Below are positions 1 to 10,052 of a stretch of DNA of 64,000 nucleotides, piece after piece. The position numbers and the translations under genes were made by a program. This stretch comes from Salinisphaera sp. G21_0. GTDB taxonomy: Bacteria > Pseudomonadota > Gammaproteobacteria > Pseudomonadales > Endozoicomonadaceae. The stretch is from NCBI RefSeq assembly GCF_017744115.1, contig NZ_JAGHQW010000023.1, forward strand, positions 31,407 to 95,406, given 5' to 3'. A model generated the notes under the pieces. The model saw only the letters and a list, made by a program, of their open reading frames with translations, searched no databases and was not told the origin of the DNA. How positions within the stretch are numbered: the stretch's first letter is position 1; each line of letters starts with the position of its first letter.

Positions 1-414
1 CTGTTTCCGGAATCAAAGCCAAAACGGGAGAAACCGGAAAAGTCGGTCATTATGCTGATGGTAGTGAATCAGTACGGTGAAGTTCTGCTTGAAAAACGAC
101 CACCGTCTGGCATTTGGGGAGGACTCTGGAGCTTTCCCGAGATTTCAGCTCCTGACCAGATTATCGAGCAGGCGCTGGAGAAGACGGGCCTGTTACTGAC
201 AGACTTCGACATATGGCCGTCTTTTCGTCATACCTTCAGCCACTACCACCTGGACATTACCCCGGCACTGAGTTTTGTTGAATATCCGGGACAAACCAAT
301 ACGGTAATAAAAGACCATGACAATTATTATTGGTTTGCACTGGATCAATCGCCTGAATTGGGGTTGGCTGCACCGGTAAAGAAACTTTTACAAAAAGTAG
401 AAAATGCATTGTAA
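1..414 (+). CDS. mutY: A/G-specific adenine glycosylase MutY, C-terminal part
   Basis: The frame is open from base 1, so only the C-terminal ~137 residues are in the window. They form the NUDIX-like (MutT-related) domain that in MutY recognises 8-oxoG opposite a misincorporated A: a strand reading VIMLMVVNQYGEVLLEKRP followed by GIWGGLWSFPE, the typical MutY-type turn, and the FSHYHLDITPAL strand. The glycosylase and FeS-cluster domains lie upstream, outside the window. In enterics mutY is followed directly by yggX; here yggX lies 11 kb downstream, so an insertion has separated the pair. The identification rests on the domain pattern plus this synteny. Confidence 0.85.
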   Translation: MFPESKPKREKPEKSVIMLMVVNQYGEVLLEKRPPSGIWGGLWSFPEISAPDQIIEQALEKTGLLLTDFDIWPSFRHTFSHYHLDITPALSFVEYPGQTNTVIKDHDNYYWFALDQSPELGLAAPVKKLLQKVENAL

Positions 415-425
415 GAAATTACCCT

Positions 426-450
426 GAAGCTATATTCACAATATGGCTTC
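426..450. terminator. Hairpin just after mutY
   Basis: GAAGCTATATT and AATATGGCTTC form an 11-bp stem (one T-G wobble) around a 3-base CAC loop, 12 bases after the mutY stop. There is no T-run after it, so it may be a weak terminator or a 3' end stabiliser of the mutY mRNA. Confidence 0.4.
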
Positions 451-614
451 CGGATTCAGATCAATCTAAATGACACCTTTATTATAAAAAAACAAAGTAA
501 AAAAATTATTTTAAAACTAAAAAAATATTTCGTGAGAAAAAACCTTTTCCATACTATCTGTATTTCAAGTAATCGTTGGCCTGACAGCCGTACACACCCC
601 AGCATTTTATCCCA

Positions 615-656
615 AAAAATAACCTCAGCGTTGGAAATAACCCTGAGGTTATTTTT
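615..656. terminator. Bidirectional rho-independent terminator
   Basis: AAAAATAACCTCAG and CTGAGGTTATTTTT are perfect inverted repeats (14 bp) around a 14-base loop, giving a U-run on either strand. It lies between mutY and the autotransporter and so isolates the autotransporter from mutY read-through. Confidence 0.75.
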
Positions 657-717
657 ATACATTATGTATAGAAGTTTCAGCTCTATGGTATAACCCATTG
701 GTTGAGGAACCTGAAGA

Positions 718-3700
718 ATGATTGGTTTCAAATGTGAGACATTCCATAAAAAAATATTGGTAATTGCCATTTCTGCACTAGTCTCAACATCAAGCCAAAG
801 TGATCATGCTGGAGTTGAAACTGAAAATGCTGGTAATTTATCCAATGACCAGCAAGAAACTCAGGAAAACTCCCCACCGGGTTCCGATGCGCACACTATA
901 AATTCCGGTACTCTCTACATCGCCACCATGGGGATGACAGGAATGGAGGCTGAGGGTGAAAAAATCCTGAACACTGGCAATATTGAAATCAATGTACCAG
1001 GAACAGGTATGAGGGCCACAGCAAGCCCTGAAGATACAAGCCATCAAACAACAGCCACCAATCACGGCACCATTTTGATACGCCACCCCGAAAGCACAGG
1101 AATGGTCAGCAATGGACAGAACATTGTCTGGTCCGGAATAGGCAAAGAGTGGGATGAACACAGTAATGACTACAAAGCAGGTGCCATAAATTATCCCCAT
1201 GGCTCAATTAAGGGTCAGGGAACCGGACTGCTGTCTTATAACAATGGCCTGATCAAAAATCATGGCAGTATCCAGATATCCGGTTCGCACTCAACCGGGG
1301 CCAGGGCACAATCCATTGCCCCGGATAATCCAAATGTCGGTTTCGGACTTATTGCCAACACCGGCACCATAACTGCTACGGATGGTGCCAGCGGCATTCA
1401 CCTGCACAAAGGCGGGCTTAAGAATTCGGGAACAGTGATCAGTGATGATGATGCCGCTATCCGGGGAACAGGGCCCTTTAATATCGCCATCTTCACGCCC
1501 GGTAGCTACATCAGGGGACAGCGTGCCGCCGTGCTGCTTGAAGGCTCCGGTAATGACCTTAACCTGATTGAACTTCGTGGCGGCACACTGCAGGGAAATC
1601 TGCTAGGCAATAGCCCGATGGATATTCTGCGTATCAACCCGGCAGACAACATGACTGAAGACATTAACCAGAAGATTTCAGTCAATGGTGAAGTCAGGGA
1701 CTTTGAATTTATTTATATAACCGGTGACCAGTGGACAGCATCCCGGCCGATTATCAACCCAAAATCACTGATTGCCGCCGGCACTGTGAATGTCACCTTG
1801 AGTCCTGTCAGTGAGGATCAGGCGCAAACCCTGCAGCTCAGTTTTACGGATCTGTTTCCATCAGAAAATGGTGTTGATATCGAGGTCAGCGAATCTGGAA
1901 TAGCCCATATTAATTTATCGGACACCCATAACCGTCCTGCCGCCAGAATATCCCTGGAGGGTGGTAATATCAGCCAGATGACAGGCCATCTGCAAGGCCG
2001 TGATGAGCTATCTCTGGCAAGCGGAATCATCAACATCATTGAAGATGTGCATCGAATCAGAGCACAAACCGATGGTGACTGGCAGGTAAAAACGCCGGTC
2101 CGTGGCGTAAAACATCTGGTCACTGAATTCGCTGGTGATAAAGACACACCTACTTTTGAACAGACGTCAATTGTCCTTGGGGATCCGGCATTCTCAGCAC
2201 AAGACAACCGACTGACAGAAAAAACCAATACACTGGTTGTTGCAACGCCTTCAGAGTCTGGCATCAGCTCGGGACAACCGATCCCGGAGTTCGATGGATC
2301 AGCGGGTAAAGCAGAAGTCACCATCGCCAATGGGGCGCGTTTTGGCCAACTGACTGCCCCGGAGAAACTGATCGTAAAGACCTCCGCTGACCAGCCTTTT
2401 CACGCTTACGGACCTGTTCATAATGCCAGACATATTGAAGTTTCACCCTCTGCGCAGGTAGAAGAGGTTACACTGGGAGCCTCTCCGACACATACCGATA
2501 GCAGCCTGGGGCTGCTTTTCAGTGATAGCGCATCCGGTGATGCCATCAGGATCACCAATTACGGCACTGTTAATGAGATTGATGCGTCCAATGGCCATCA
2601 CCGCCCAGACCTTCACTATATCCACGACAGTGACACGCTGGTAAACCTGCGGGGCAACAAAACCAGAAATGACCAACTCACCGTTAAGGGCGGTTCTGCA
2701 GAAACCGTACAAGCCGTCTCAAGCTCAGCGCTGCAACATGGTTTTGCTACCCTGAATCTTCATGGCGTGGCAGCACCGGTGGAGCTTCCCGCTGATCTTG
2801 AGTCGTTGACACTCACCAGCACCCTGCCTATTGGGCATATTTATGCAGTCAGTGCTGATCACCTGGAGAAAGAAAGAGCAGGCAAGGCCCAGGATATACC
2901 TAATCCGACGTTTATGCCGTATTCAGTCGGGAAGCCTGAAAGCGCAACATTAAAAACGGACCTCATGACGCCGGGGATAAATTTCAACATTAAAGAACGC
3001 CCCAACATGCGTTTTGAGATTCTTAATGGTGAAATAGGTACTCTGACAGGTAACCCGGAAAAAGATGATCAGCTGGTTATTCGCGGAGGCCACATTCAGG
3101 GCGATACTGACAGCCTCCGGTCCGTTACCGTTGCCAGTAATGACTGGGGTTCCCATGGAACGCTCAATAACACCAGAGAAGTGCTGGTTGATAAGCATGG
3201 CATTCTGACATTACTGCGGATTTATGGACCACAGGAGATCCCTCACCGTACAGAGAATGATCTGACCCTTCAGATAAAAACAACTGCCGGACAGCGGTTG
3301 CCTGTTACGGTAACAGAGGGTGGAGCACTTGGCCTGTTGGAAATATATGACCAGGCCAGTCTTGGTGATCTATCGTTGCAGGGTGGCGTGGTAAGCATCA
3401 TGCCCGGTGACCACAAGACGCTGGAGGTGGGTAGAATTATTAATGCCGATGGTGTTTATTCTCCGGAAACCGGGCTTGGTAATGTGCTGGTTGGTGGCAA
3501 CCCGCAACAAAGTCCCTTTGGGAGCAGCCTTGTACTCAGTACTCCAAGACCCGTCAGTGTCTTCAGCAAAAAAATTGATAGCCTGCAGCTAACGGAAGGA
3601 GCAAAGCTTAAAGGTGAGATACCGGCGGTAGAGCGACTGTTTATCACAACCCCGGATTTTGTTTCTGAAGGCCGGATCAGTGCTATTGAACTGGTCGCTG

Positions 3701-6318
3701 ATGCGCCTGTTGCTGAAGTCAATGTTGCTGACAGCTCCAAACTCACAGCCGATGTGCCGGATACCCCTGCCAGGCTGAATATACAAACATCACCAGAGTG
3801 CCCTTTGACGATTAAAAGCAACCTGCCGACTCCGCAGATACAGCGGCTCAATCTCAACGACGGAGCCAATATTGGTACTGTTGATTCTGTGAAAAATATC
3901 TGGATTCATAGTTCAGGCTGGAACAGCCAGGGGCTGGTGAATAATCCCGAAACACTCACTATTGCCCCTGATGGAGCGGCAGATCTTATTGTTGCTGATG
4001 GAACGCAGCCCAGTGAACAGGATGCTGCTCAAAAACAGTCACTGCATCTTTCTTTTTCCGATGATGCCCCCTATGACTGGAACAAGGCATTTGTCGTCAC
4101 CAATCTCGGTGGGGCTGGCATCAATGAATTACCTGAACACCGGGGAGAGCTGAAAGTACTGGATTTTTCAGCGGATACCCAGCGCCCTTCCCTGTACTTT
4201 ATGCAACATGGTGGCAATACCGATCGGATCATCGGCCGACAGGATAAACAGGACACTCTGGCCCTGGTGAATGGCCCACTGAAAACAGCCTCAGGATTCG
4301 CCAATATCGATATCTTTGGCGCTGACTGGCACAGCATTCAGTTAACAAACCCTGACAATATCAACATCCACGAAGCGGCCAGTGCAGCCAATATTCTTGT
4401 TTCTGATCAGGTGCCAGAGGGCAAAGGAATACTGGCCACCCACTTTACAGAAGACTGTGGCAGAGTATACGTAAACTCCAGAGGAACGCTGGGTGAGGTC
4501 AACCTGTCACCATTACAGAGCCGCCCATCATTCAGCATAGAGCAAACCGGTGGCAAGATTGGTTCACTTAAAGGAGCCAACGGTAAAGATGATCGATTCA
4601 TTGCCAACAATACAACAGTGGAAGAACAGTTATCCGATATTGATTCCATTACCTTTAACGGTATCAATCACTATAAAGGCAACCTGCTTCGGTCCAATGG
4701 GCTCATTGATGTGAATGGCCATCTCCATTTTTTGGCAGACAGAATGGCTATCGTTTCCCGCTCATCAGACAGCCGTCGTGCAGAGGTGCCTGAATCATCA
4801 CCTGCATTGCATATTCGTCAGGGAGCCGTCGTTACCATCCCATCTGAACTTAATATCGACGGTAACTATCAACAGGATGGTCGCCTGGTGCTGACAGAAC
4901 AAAATCCGGACGCGGCAAGGTTTGAGCCGTTAACCGATGGTACGATATCGCAAGCCCCGGTGGTGGCCGCCAAAAATATCCATGTGGGTCCTGCGGCTGA
5001 TTTTGTGTTTGACAGCGTTATCATTCAAGATCCGGCCATTGGCAAACAATATCTGTTGATGGAAGCAGAGGATTCCAACATTAACCAGCCGGTTAATGTG
5101 GATGCTGACAATGAGCTCTATATTCACTATGACGCGATCATTGATCCGGATAATGCAAAAAGAATGCTGCTGGTCAGCACGGATCAGGCTGGCCATCGGG
5201 TATCTCAGGTTCCGGGGCGGTTTCGATCCATGATGCTGGCAGCTACGAAACCTTCCGAAAAAGAAGAACACGACAGTAAAAGTGCCAAATTAACCCGGCA
5301 TGTTGTAAAAAATGTAAAACCCGGCAAAGACAATAAAAAAGCCGCAGAGCTTGCCCCTGCCATGTCGCCTCATGCGGTGCACAATGCCAACCTTGCACTG
5401 AAAACGGCAGGCAAAACTCTTAACGACAGAATGTCCGGCAAACGAACCGGCATCAACACTGGAGATATCTTCTCTGCTGGCGCGGCCTGGATTCAATACG
5501 ACTACAGCAAGGCAACACAGGATATCAAGGACCATGTACCGGGTTATCATGCCAGAATCAATGGCTTCTCCATGGGTGCAGATAGCCCTCTGGAAAAGGA
5601 TCAGAATATAGAGGCAGGCATTGCCTACACCTATGCAAAAGGAAACGTAGCAGGGAAAGATGGCTCAAGAAACAAAATTGACACGGATACTCATATCGCC
5701 AGCCTTTACTCCTCGTATCTGGAAAATGATTTTTTCTTTGATGGTCGGATGAGTTATTCCTCTGGCAAGAATAAAGGACGCCGCTACGTTGATGGTCACC
5801 TGCACGATGCAAAATATGATACCCGGAGCTGGGGGGTCGGCATGATTGCGGGCCACACCTACCCCCTGGGAGATGAGTGGAGCTGGCAGCCTCAGGTAGC
5901 CTTTAATTATTTCACCATCAAAACTGACGATTATACCGAGTCTGCCAGAGATCCTGCCCAAGCACACTTATCATACGACCAGGTCAAAAATGGCAAATAT
6001 GACATCATGGAACTGGGTGCTGGCCTGAAGTTGATTGGAGAAATTAATACCCGGGCAATGGTCATCAAACCAGAGCTTGGGCTGATGGGCTATCACGATT
6101 TCAAGAAAGATCCGATTGCTATCACCGCGCACTTTGCCGCAGGGGGTGAACACTTCCGGATCAATGGTGCTGACAGAGATAACAACCGCTATCAATTTGA
6201 TGCCAGCATGAGTGTGGAAATTCAGAGCAACACCACCATTAGCTTCCGTTACTCCCACCATTGGGCAGAAAACTTCAAAGTTGATGGGTGTATTGCCAGG
6301 GTTCGCTATAGCTTCTAG
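718..6318 (+). CDS. Giant autotransporter (type Va secretion) with C-terminal beta-barrel
   Basis: 1866 residues. The N-terminus has basic residues (HKK) and a hydrophobic stretch (ILVIAISALVS), fitting a Sec signal peptide. The long middle (about residues 40-1560) is Gly/Asn/Thr-rich with many short beta-strand repeats such as NTGNIEINV and NHGTILI, as in beta-helix passengers. From about residue 1570 comes an autotransporter barrel domain: FSAGAAWIQYDY near 1585, alternating aromatic/Gly strands, and a final Phe (RVRYSF) as outer-membrane barrels need. A GAGGAAC sequence upstream of the ATG can serve as RBS. No protease triad or pertactin motif was recognised, so adhesion is only a guess. 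Its TAG stop overlaps the stop of the convergent next gene in a CTAG palindrome. The barrel's last part is duplicated as a relic at 8106-8379. Confidence 0.9.
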   Translation: MIGFKCETFHKKILVIAISALVSTSSQSDHAGVETENAGNLSNDQQETQENSPPGSDAHTINSGTLYIATMGMTGMEAEGEKILNTGNIEINVPGTGMRATASPEDTSHQTTATNHGTILIRHPESTGMVSNGQNIVWSGIGKEWDEHSNDYKAGAINYPHGSIKGQGTGLLSYNNGLIKNHGSIQISGSHSTGARAQSIAPDNPNVGFGLIANTGTITATDGASGIHLHKGGLKNSGTVISDDDAAIRGTGPFNIAIFTPGSYIRGQRAAVLLEGSGNDLNLIELRGGTLQGNLLGNSPMDILRINPADNMTEDINQKISVNGEVRDFEFIYITGDQWTASRPIINPKSLIAAGTVNVTLSPVSEDQAQTLQLSFTDLFPSENGVDIEVSESGIAHINLSDTHNRPAARISLEGGNISQMTGHLQGRDELSLASGIINIIEDVHRIRAQTDGDWQVKTPVRGVKHLVTEFAGDKDTPTFEQTSIVLGDPAFSAQDNRLTEKTNTLVVATPSESGISSGQPIPEFDGSAGKAEVTIANGARFGQLTAPEKLIVKTSADQPFHAYGPVHNARHIEVSPSAQVEEVTLGASPTHTDSSLGLLFSDSASGDAIRITNYGTVNEIDASNGHHRPDLHYIHDSDTLVNLRGNKTRNDQLTVKGGSAETVQAVSSSALQHGFATLNLHGVAAPVELPADLESLTLTSTLPIGHIYAVSADHLEKERAGKAQDIPNPTFMPYSVGKPESATLKTDLMTPGINFNIKERPNMRFEILNGEIGTLTGNPEKDDQLVIRGGHIQGDTDSLRSVTVASNDWGSHGTLNNTREVLVDKHGILTLLRIYGPQEIPHRTENDLTLQIKTTAGQRLPVTVTEGGALGLLEIYDQASLGDLSLQGGVVSIMPGDHKTLEVGRIINADGVYSPETGLGNVLVGGNPQQSPFGSSLVLSTPRPVSVFSKKIDSLQLTEGAKLKGEIPAVERLFITTPDFVSEGRISAIELVADAPVAEVNVADSSKLTADVPDTPARLNIQTSPECPLTIKSNLPTPQIQRLNLNDGANIGTVDSVKNIWIHSSGWNSQGLVNNPETLTIAPDGAADLIVADGTQPSEQDAAQKQSLHLSFSDDAPYDWNKAFVVTNLGGAGINELPEHRGELKVLDFSADTQRPSLYFMQHGGNTDRIIGRQDKQDTLALVNGPLKTASGFANIDIFGADWHSIQLTNPDNINIHEAASAANILVSDQVPEGKGILATHFTEDCGRVYVNSRGTLGEVNLSPLQSRPSFSIEQTGGKIGSLKGANGKDDRFIANNTTVEEQLSDIDSITFNGINHYKGNLLRSNGLIDVNGHLHFLADRMAIVSRSSDSRRAEVPESSPALHIRQGAVVTIPSELNIDGNYQQDGRLVLTEQNPDAARFEPLTDGTISQAPVVAAKNIHVGPAADFVFDSVIIQDPAIGKQYLLMEAEDSNINQPVNVDADNELYIHYDAIIDPDNAKRMLLVSTDQAGHRVSQVPGRFRSMMLAATKPSEKEEHDSKSAKLTRHVVKNVKPGKDNKKAAELAPAMSPHAVHNANLALKTAGKTLNDRMSGKRTGINTGDIFSAGAAWIQYDYSKATQDIKDHVPGYHARINGFSMGADSPLEKDQNIEAGIAYTYAKGNVAGKDGSRNKIDTDTHIASLYSSYLENDFFFDGRMSYSSGKNKGRRYVDGHLHDAKYDTRSWGVGMIAGHTYPLGDEWSWQPQVAFNYFTIKTDDYTESARDPAQAHLSYDQVKNGKYDIMELGAGLKLIGEINTRAMVIKPELGLMGYHDFKKDPIAITAHFAAGGEHFRINGADRDNNRYQFDASMSVEIQSNTTISFRYSHHWAENFKVDGCIARVRYSF

Positions 6319-7820
6319 AAACCTTTTCCTTCAGACTCCAGCCGACCTTTCGTTTTCATCATTCTGTCCCGCATGAAGCATAGTCCAGCATCAGGGCCTC
6401 TAAAGAAAAGATCAATCTTGCCATTGCAGCCTCCTTTACTGCCTGTTACATGATCAATCGCTTCTTGGGCGGATGCAAAACTCCTTCGCCCCTGCCCCTT
6501 GCATGAAGCGTAAAAGTCTGGACTACCTTCGAAATTGTGAGGGTCGTAGACCGTATATTCGAAAGTACCGTCACTTTTTTTGCTTCGATAGATACCAAAA
6601 GAGTATAAAGGCTGGCAAATCATGGCTGTTGATGAGTAATCCCAGTTTGTGGTGTCCAATATATGCTGACGCGTGCATGTTTTGATACCAAGACCTTCTC
6701 TTTCGTCTGGCGAGAGTCGACTCTCACCTGTAGACCTCTCTTCTACCAGTAAATTCGAGTAGCCTGATGATGAGGCGATGCCGGTTAAAAGCAGGTGCAT
6801 TACATATATGGACATAGGATAATGGCCATTAGACAAACTACGTCTCAACTCTTGAGCATCACCTCTGGCGCTGATTATTTCTTCTAAATAAGCAACCAGG
6901 ACCTGAAAAGAAAATTTATAACCTGTTGCCTGGTAAAGCTGCAATCTCAGTACGTCAAAGCCGCAACTCCACATATTGCCTACATTATTACTGTCATATT
7001 CGCCCAAACCAAACTTGGTCTGCGCATAGGGACAGTAATCGTTGCCATCTTGGTCTTTAACTTTGAGATTTTTTAAATAAAGGCCTGCCCTGGTTGAGCT
7101 TGCCTTTGAATATCCGGGGAAACCGCCCCCTCCGACTGTTGATCCGTCTGCAACATCAAAGAACGAACCAATACGCACCAGCTTATGCTGGCCAGTCCTT
7201 TTATCCATCACATGAAGCACTTCTTCAATCGATTCCCCTCTATGGTCTGGGTGGGTGATCGTTACCATGAATTTCGATATAGCGTAATGATTTTTAGTAT
7301 TAAATGCGATGTCATCTACAGCATCTTTAGTCACCTGTTTGCAGGTTAACCTGGCGTTTGCAACCCACGAATCACCAGCGGCCGCCCTCATCTCTTTATA
7401 AGCGTCCTTGACATCTGCTGTTGTCTGGAATCCGTCTATAAATCGAACCCGGGCTGTATCCGTTTCTTTTAAAGAAAATGAGAATGGTGAATTCACCGGT
7501 GGTTGGGGCGATGGGGGAGGACTGCCTGCTGTTGCTGATGACGGAGGAGGACTGCTTGCTGTTGCTGATTGTCGTGAAGTATCCTCTGCATGATATACCC
7601 TGTATTCAGTCAATGCCCGTATGACAGGCTTTGCAAACCAGGCGTTGGGATGACGCGTCATCACCGCCTCTGCTTCAATTAATGAGACGGTATATTTGGT
7701 AAATGTTGCTTTCACCACCCCCGCGATAGCTTTCACGGCACGTGCAAGGATGAAACTGTCATCATGCTTGTTCCAACAGTAAGACATGGCGTTCAAAGCG
7801 CCTAATTCAACTGAATTCAT
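6315..7820 (-). CDS. Putative Atg4/UfSP-like cysteine protease, paralog 1
   Basis: 501 residues, no signal peptide or membrane segment seen. Residues 1-85 form a conserved N-terminal block shared with paralog 2 (8376-9899); a Pro/Ser-rich linker (about 88-112, PPPSSATAGSPPPSPQPP) leads to the main domain. There MWSCGFDVLRL (Cys286) and, 140 residues on, VYDPHNF (Asp426-Pro-His428) are conserved in both paralogs while much else varies. Cys within a W-x-C-G-(F/Y) helix start followed by a strand ending in Asp-Pro-His is the signature of the papain-like C54 (Atg4) and C78 (UfSP) peptidases that cleave ubiquitin-like modifiers. Fold and activity are inferred from these short motifs only. It converges on the autotransporter and overlaps its stop by 4 bp. 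Possibly a host-directed effector; otherwise unknown. Confidence 0.6.
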   Translation of the reverse strand: MNSVELGALNAMSYCWNKHDDSFILARAVKAIAGVVKATFTKYTVSLIEAEAVMTRHPNAWFAKPVIRALTEYRVYHAEDTSRQSATASSPPPSSATAGSPPPSPQPPVNSPFSFSLKETDTARVRFIDGFQTTADVKDAYKEMRAAAGDSWVANARLTCKQVTKDAVDDIAFNTKNHYAISKFMVTITHPDHRGESIEEVLHVMDKRTGQHKLVRIGSFFDVADGSTVGGGGFPGYSKASSTRAGLYLKNLKVKDQDGNDYCPYAQTKFGLGEYDSNNVGNMWSCGFDVLRLQLYQATGYKFSFQVLVAYLEEIISARGDAQELRRSLSNGHYPMSIYVMHLLLTGIASSSGYSNLLVEERSTGESRLSPDEREGLGIKTCTRQHILDTTNWDYSSTAMICQPLYSFGIYRSKKSDGTFEYTVYDPHNFEGSPDFYASCKGQGRRSFASAQEAIDHVTGSKGGCNGKIDLFFRGPDAGLCFMRDRMMKTKGRLESEGKGF

Positions 7821-7906
7821 ATAGCTCTATCACTTTATTATTCTGGATAACTTATTTTTAAGACAGAAAATCTGGCTATAAGTTCAAAAACTGGCCATTT
7901 ATAAGA

Positions 7907-8105
7907 ATGTGTAGCGCACAGATACAGAGTAAACTGATTCTCTGTGAATCATTCGGGAGCACCACAGGGATGAATAACCTTGATGGCGGACACTTCAACA
8001 ACACCTACTCACGCTTGCCTGAATACTTTTATACAATGCTGGACCACCCTGGAGAACCCGAGACTCGTGGCCTACTGCCCATCAGCTGGCCAGCAGCTAA
8101 CCTTG
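7907..8105 (+). pseudogene. selO 5'-end relic from tandem duplication
   Basis: This closely matches the start of selO and its leader at 9990-10194, including the ATGAATAACCTTGATGGCGG start, but breaks off after about 45 codons and runs into autotransporter barrel sequence. No kinase-like motifs remain, so it cannot be functional. It marks the tandem-duplication joint. Confidence 0.8.
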
Positions 8106-8379
8106 GGATATGAGTGGAGCTGGCAGCCTCAGGTAGCCTTCAACTATTACACCATTAAAACCGACGATTATACCGAGTCAGCCAGAGATCCTGCCCAGCC
8201 ACACTTATCTTATGATCAAGTCAATAATGGTAAATGTGACATCATGGAGCTGGGCGCTGGCCTGAAGATGATTGGGGGAAATTAAGAGCAATACCACCAT
8301 TACCTTTCGTTACCTACACCATTGGACAGATAATTTCAAAGTCGATGGGTGTATTGCCAGGGTTCGCTATAACTTTTAG
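8106..8379 (+). pseudogene. Autotransporter barrel relic
   Basis: The translation WSWQPQVAFNYYTIKTDDY and onward to LGAGLKMI matches residues about 1720-1780 of the autotransporter. It then skips about 75 residues and resumes out of frame with SNTTITFRYLHHW and ends RVRYNF, the barrel C-terminus. It has no signal peptide, passenger or start and is a degenerate duplicate with an internal deletion. Confidence 0.85.
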
Positions 8380-9899
8380 TAGCCTGTTCCATTTTCCTCC
8401 AGCCGTTTTTTTGTTTCCAACATTTTGTCCCGCAGGTAGCACATTGTGGAATCAGGCAATCTATAGAAAGCATCAAGGTGGCCATTGCAACCCCCTTTAT
8501 CTGTTGTTACGTGGTTAATAGCATCCTCGGCGGTTGCAAAACTCATACGACCCTGACCACAATCTGAAATGTAAAAGTCTGGTCTTCTTTCGAAATTGTG
8601 AGGGTCGTAGACCATATATTCGAAAGTGCCATCTGATTTTCTGTTTCGATAGACACCATAAGCGTGAGCAGGCTGGCCAAGTATGGCTGTTGATGTGCAG
8701 TCCCAGTTTGTCGTCAAAATTTTACTACGTTCACATATGTCGAAACCTTCAGCATTTTTTCTTTCTTCCGGGAGTTCTTTTGCACCTTTAGACTCCTTTT
8801 CCTTCAGAAAAAACGGGTAGTCTGGTGATTTTGGGATGTCAGAAGCCAACAATTCCATTGCTACATCGCCAAAAGGATAGTCGTGCTGAGAAAACCACTG
8901 CCTCAATTGCGCTGCATTAGTTGTGGAGCTAATCATTTCTTCTAAAAAAGCGACCAGGACCAGGAAAGAAAATTTATAGCCGGTAGCTTGGTAAATCCCC
9001 AACCTCAGTGCATCAAAACCACAACTCCAAAAACCGCGTATCTTTTGATCGTCAGTGATAGGGCTGCCTATACCAAACTGGGTATCCCGGTAGGGGTAAC
9101 GATCTACACCTTTTTCGTCTTTAAATTTGAGTTGTTGTAAATAGCGGCCAGCCTTGATAGAGCTTTGATCTGAATAACCGGGAAAACCGGCTCCTCCTGC
9201 TGTTGATACGCCTACAGTTTCACTGAACGAACCGATACGCACCAATTTCATCTGACCATTACTTTTATCACGCAACTTGAGTACTTCTTCAACCGTGCAA
9301 CCTCCACCGATTGGTTGATGAATAATTATCTTGTATTTCGACATAACATGGTGGTTTTTATTGCCAAATACGATTTCGTCTACTTCATCTATCCTCACCT
9401 CATCACATGTAACCTTGGCGTTTTCGACCCACAACTCCCCAGCAGCAGCTCTCATCTTTTGATAGGCGACAATCACAGCTTCTTCTGAAGTCCGGCATTC
9501 TTCGTTTATAAATTGAACCCGTGTTTTAACCATTTCGTTTAAGGAAAATGAGTATGGTGAATACTCCGATACCCGGGGTGTTCGGGGCAATGGGGGAGGA
9601 CTGCCTGCTGTTGCTGATGAGGCAGGAGAACTGCTTGCTGTTACTGGTTGTCGTGAAGTATCCGTTGCATGGGTTATCTTGTATTTAGCCAATGCCCATG
9701 TGACAGGCTCTGCAAACCAGGCATCGGGATGGCGCTTCATCACAGCCTCGGCTTCAATTAATGAGACGGTATATTTGGTAAATGTTGCTTTCACCACCCC
9801 AGCAATGGCTTTCACCGCACGAGCAAGGATGAAACTGTCATCATGCTTGTTCCAACAGTAAGACATGGCGTTCAAAGCGCCCAATTCAACTGAATTCAT
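8376..9899 (-). CDS. Putative Atg4/UfSP-like cysteine protease, paralog 2
   Basis: 507 residues; paralog of the gene at 6315-7820. The first ~53 residues are identical, the rest is clearly diverged but collinear. The N-terminal helical block is followed by a Ser/Pro linker (about 85-115) and a domain with FWSCGFDALRL (Cys293) and VYDPHNF (Asp432-Pro-His434). The same Cys ... Asp-Pro-His spacing as paralog 1 (about 140 residues) supports these as the active-site positions of an Atg4/UfSP-like fold. Paralog 2 also has a His in QPAHAYGVY (about 409-417) where paralog 1 reads QPLYSFGIY, so that His is unlikely to be essential in both. Created by the tandem duplication; both copies are kept open, which argues for selection. 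Confidence 0.6.
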   Translation of the reverse strand: MNSVELGALNAMSYCWNKHDDSFILARAVKAIAGVVKATFTKYTVSLIEAEAVMKRHPDAWFAEPVTWALAKYKITHATDTSRQPVTASSSPASSATAGSPPPLPRTPRVSEYSPYSFSLNEMVKTRVQFINEECRTSEEAVIVAYQKMRAAAGELWVENAKVTCDEVRIDEVDEIVFGNKNHHVMSKYKIIIHQPIGGGCTVEEVLKLRDKSNGQMKLVRIGSFSETVGVSTAGGAGFPGYSDQSSIKAGRYLQQLKFKDEKGVDRYPYRDTQFGIGSPITDDQKIRGFWSCGFDALRLGIYQATGYKFSFLVLVAFLEEMISSTTNAAQLRQWFSQHDYPFGDVAMELLASDIPKSPDYPFFLKEKESKGAKELPEERKNAEGFDICERSKILTTNWDCTSTAILGQPAHAYGVYRNRKSDGTFEYMVYDPHNFERRPDFYISDCGQGRMSFATAEDAINHVTTDKGGCNGHLDAFYRLPDSTMCYLRDKMLETKKRLEENGTGY

Positions 9900-10052
9900 G
9901 TACCTCTCCCCTTTATTATTTTGAATAACTTATATTCTAAGACAGAAAAACTGGCTATAAGTTCAAAAACTGGCCATTTATATGAATGAATGTGTAGTGC
10001 ACAGATACAGAGTAAACTGACCCACTGTGAATCATTCGGGAGCACCACAGGG

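Larger units (their letters stand above)
5868..8105. repeat. Ancient tandem duplication, first unit
   Basis: This unit runs from inside the autotransporter barrel through the 501-residue gene to the head of a selO copy. The second unit (8106-10194) repeats the same order: barrel tail, paralogous gene, selO head. At 8100-8115 the selO-like sequence passes straight into barrel sequence at a short shared CCTTGGG/CCCTGGG stretch, as expected at a tandem-duplication joint. The units have diverged by substitutions and indels. Confidence 0.8.

Noticed and set aside
7980..8285. Open frame joining selO-like leader to autotransporter barrel sequence
   Set aside because: It reads the selO leader in a different frame from selO and crosses the duplication joint; it has no function of its own.
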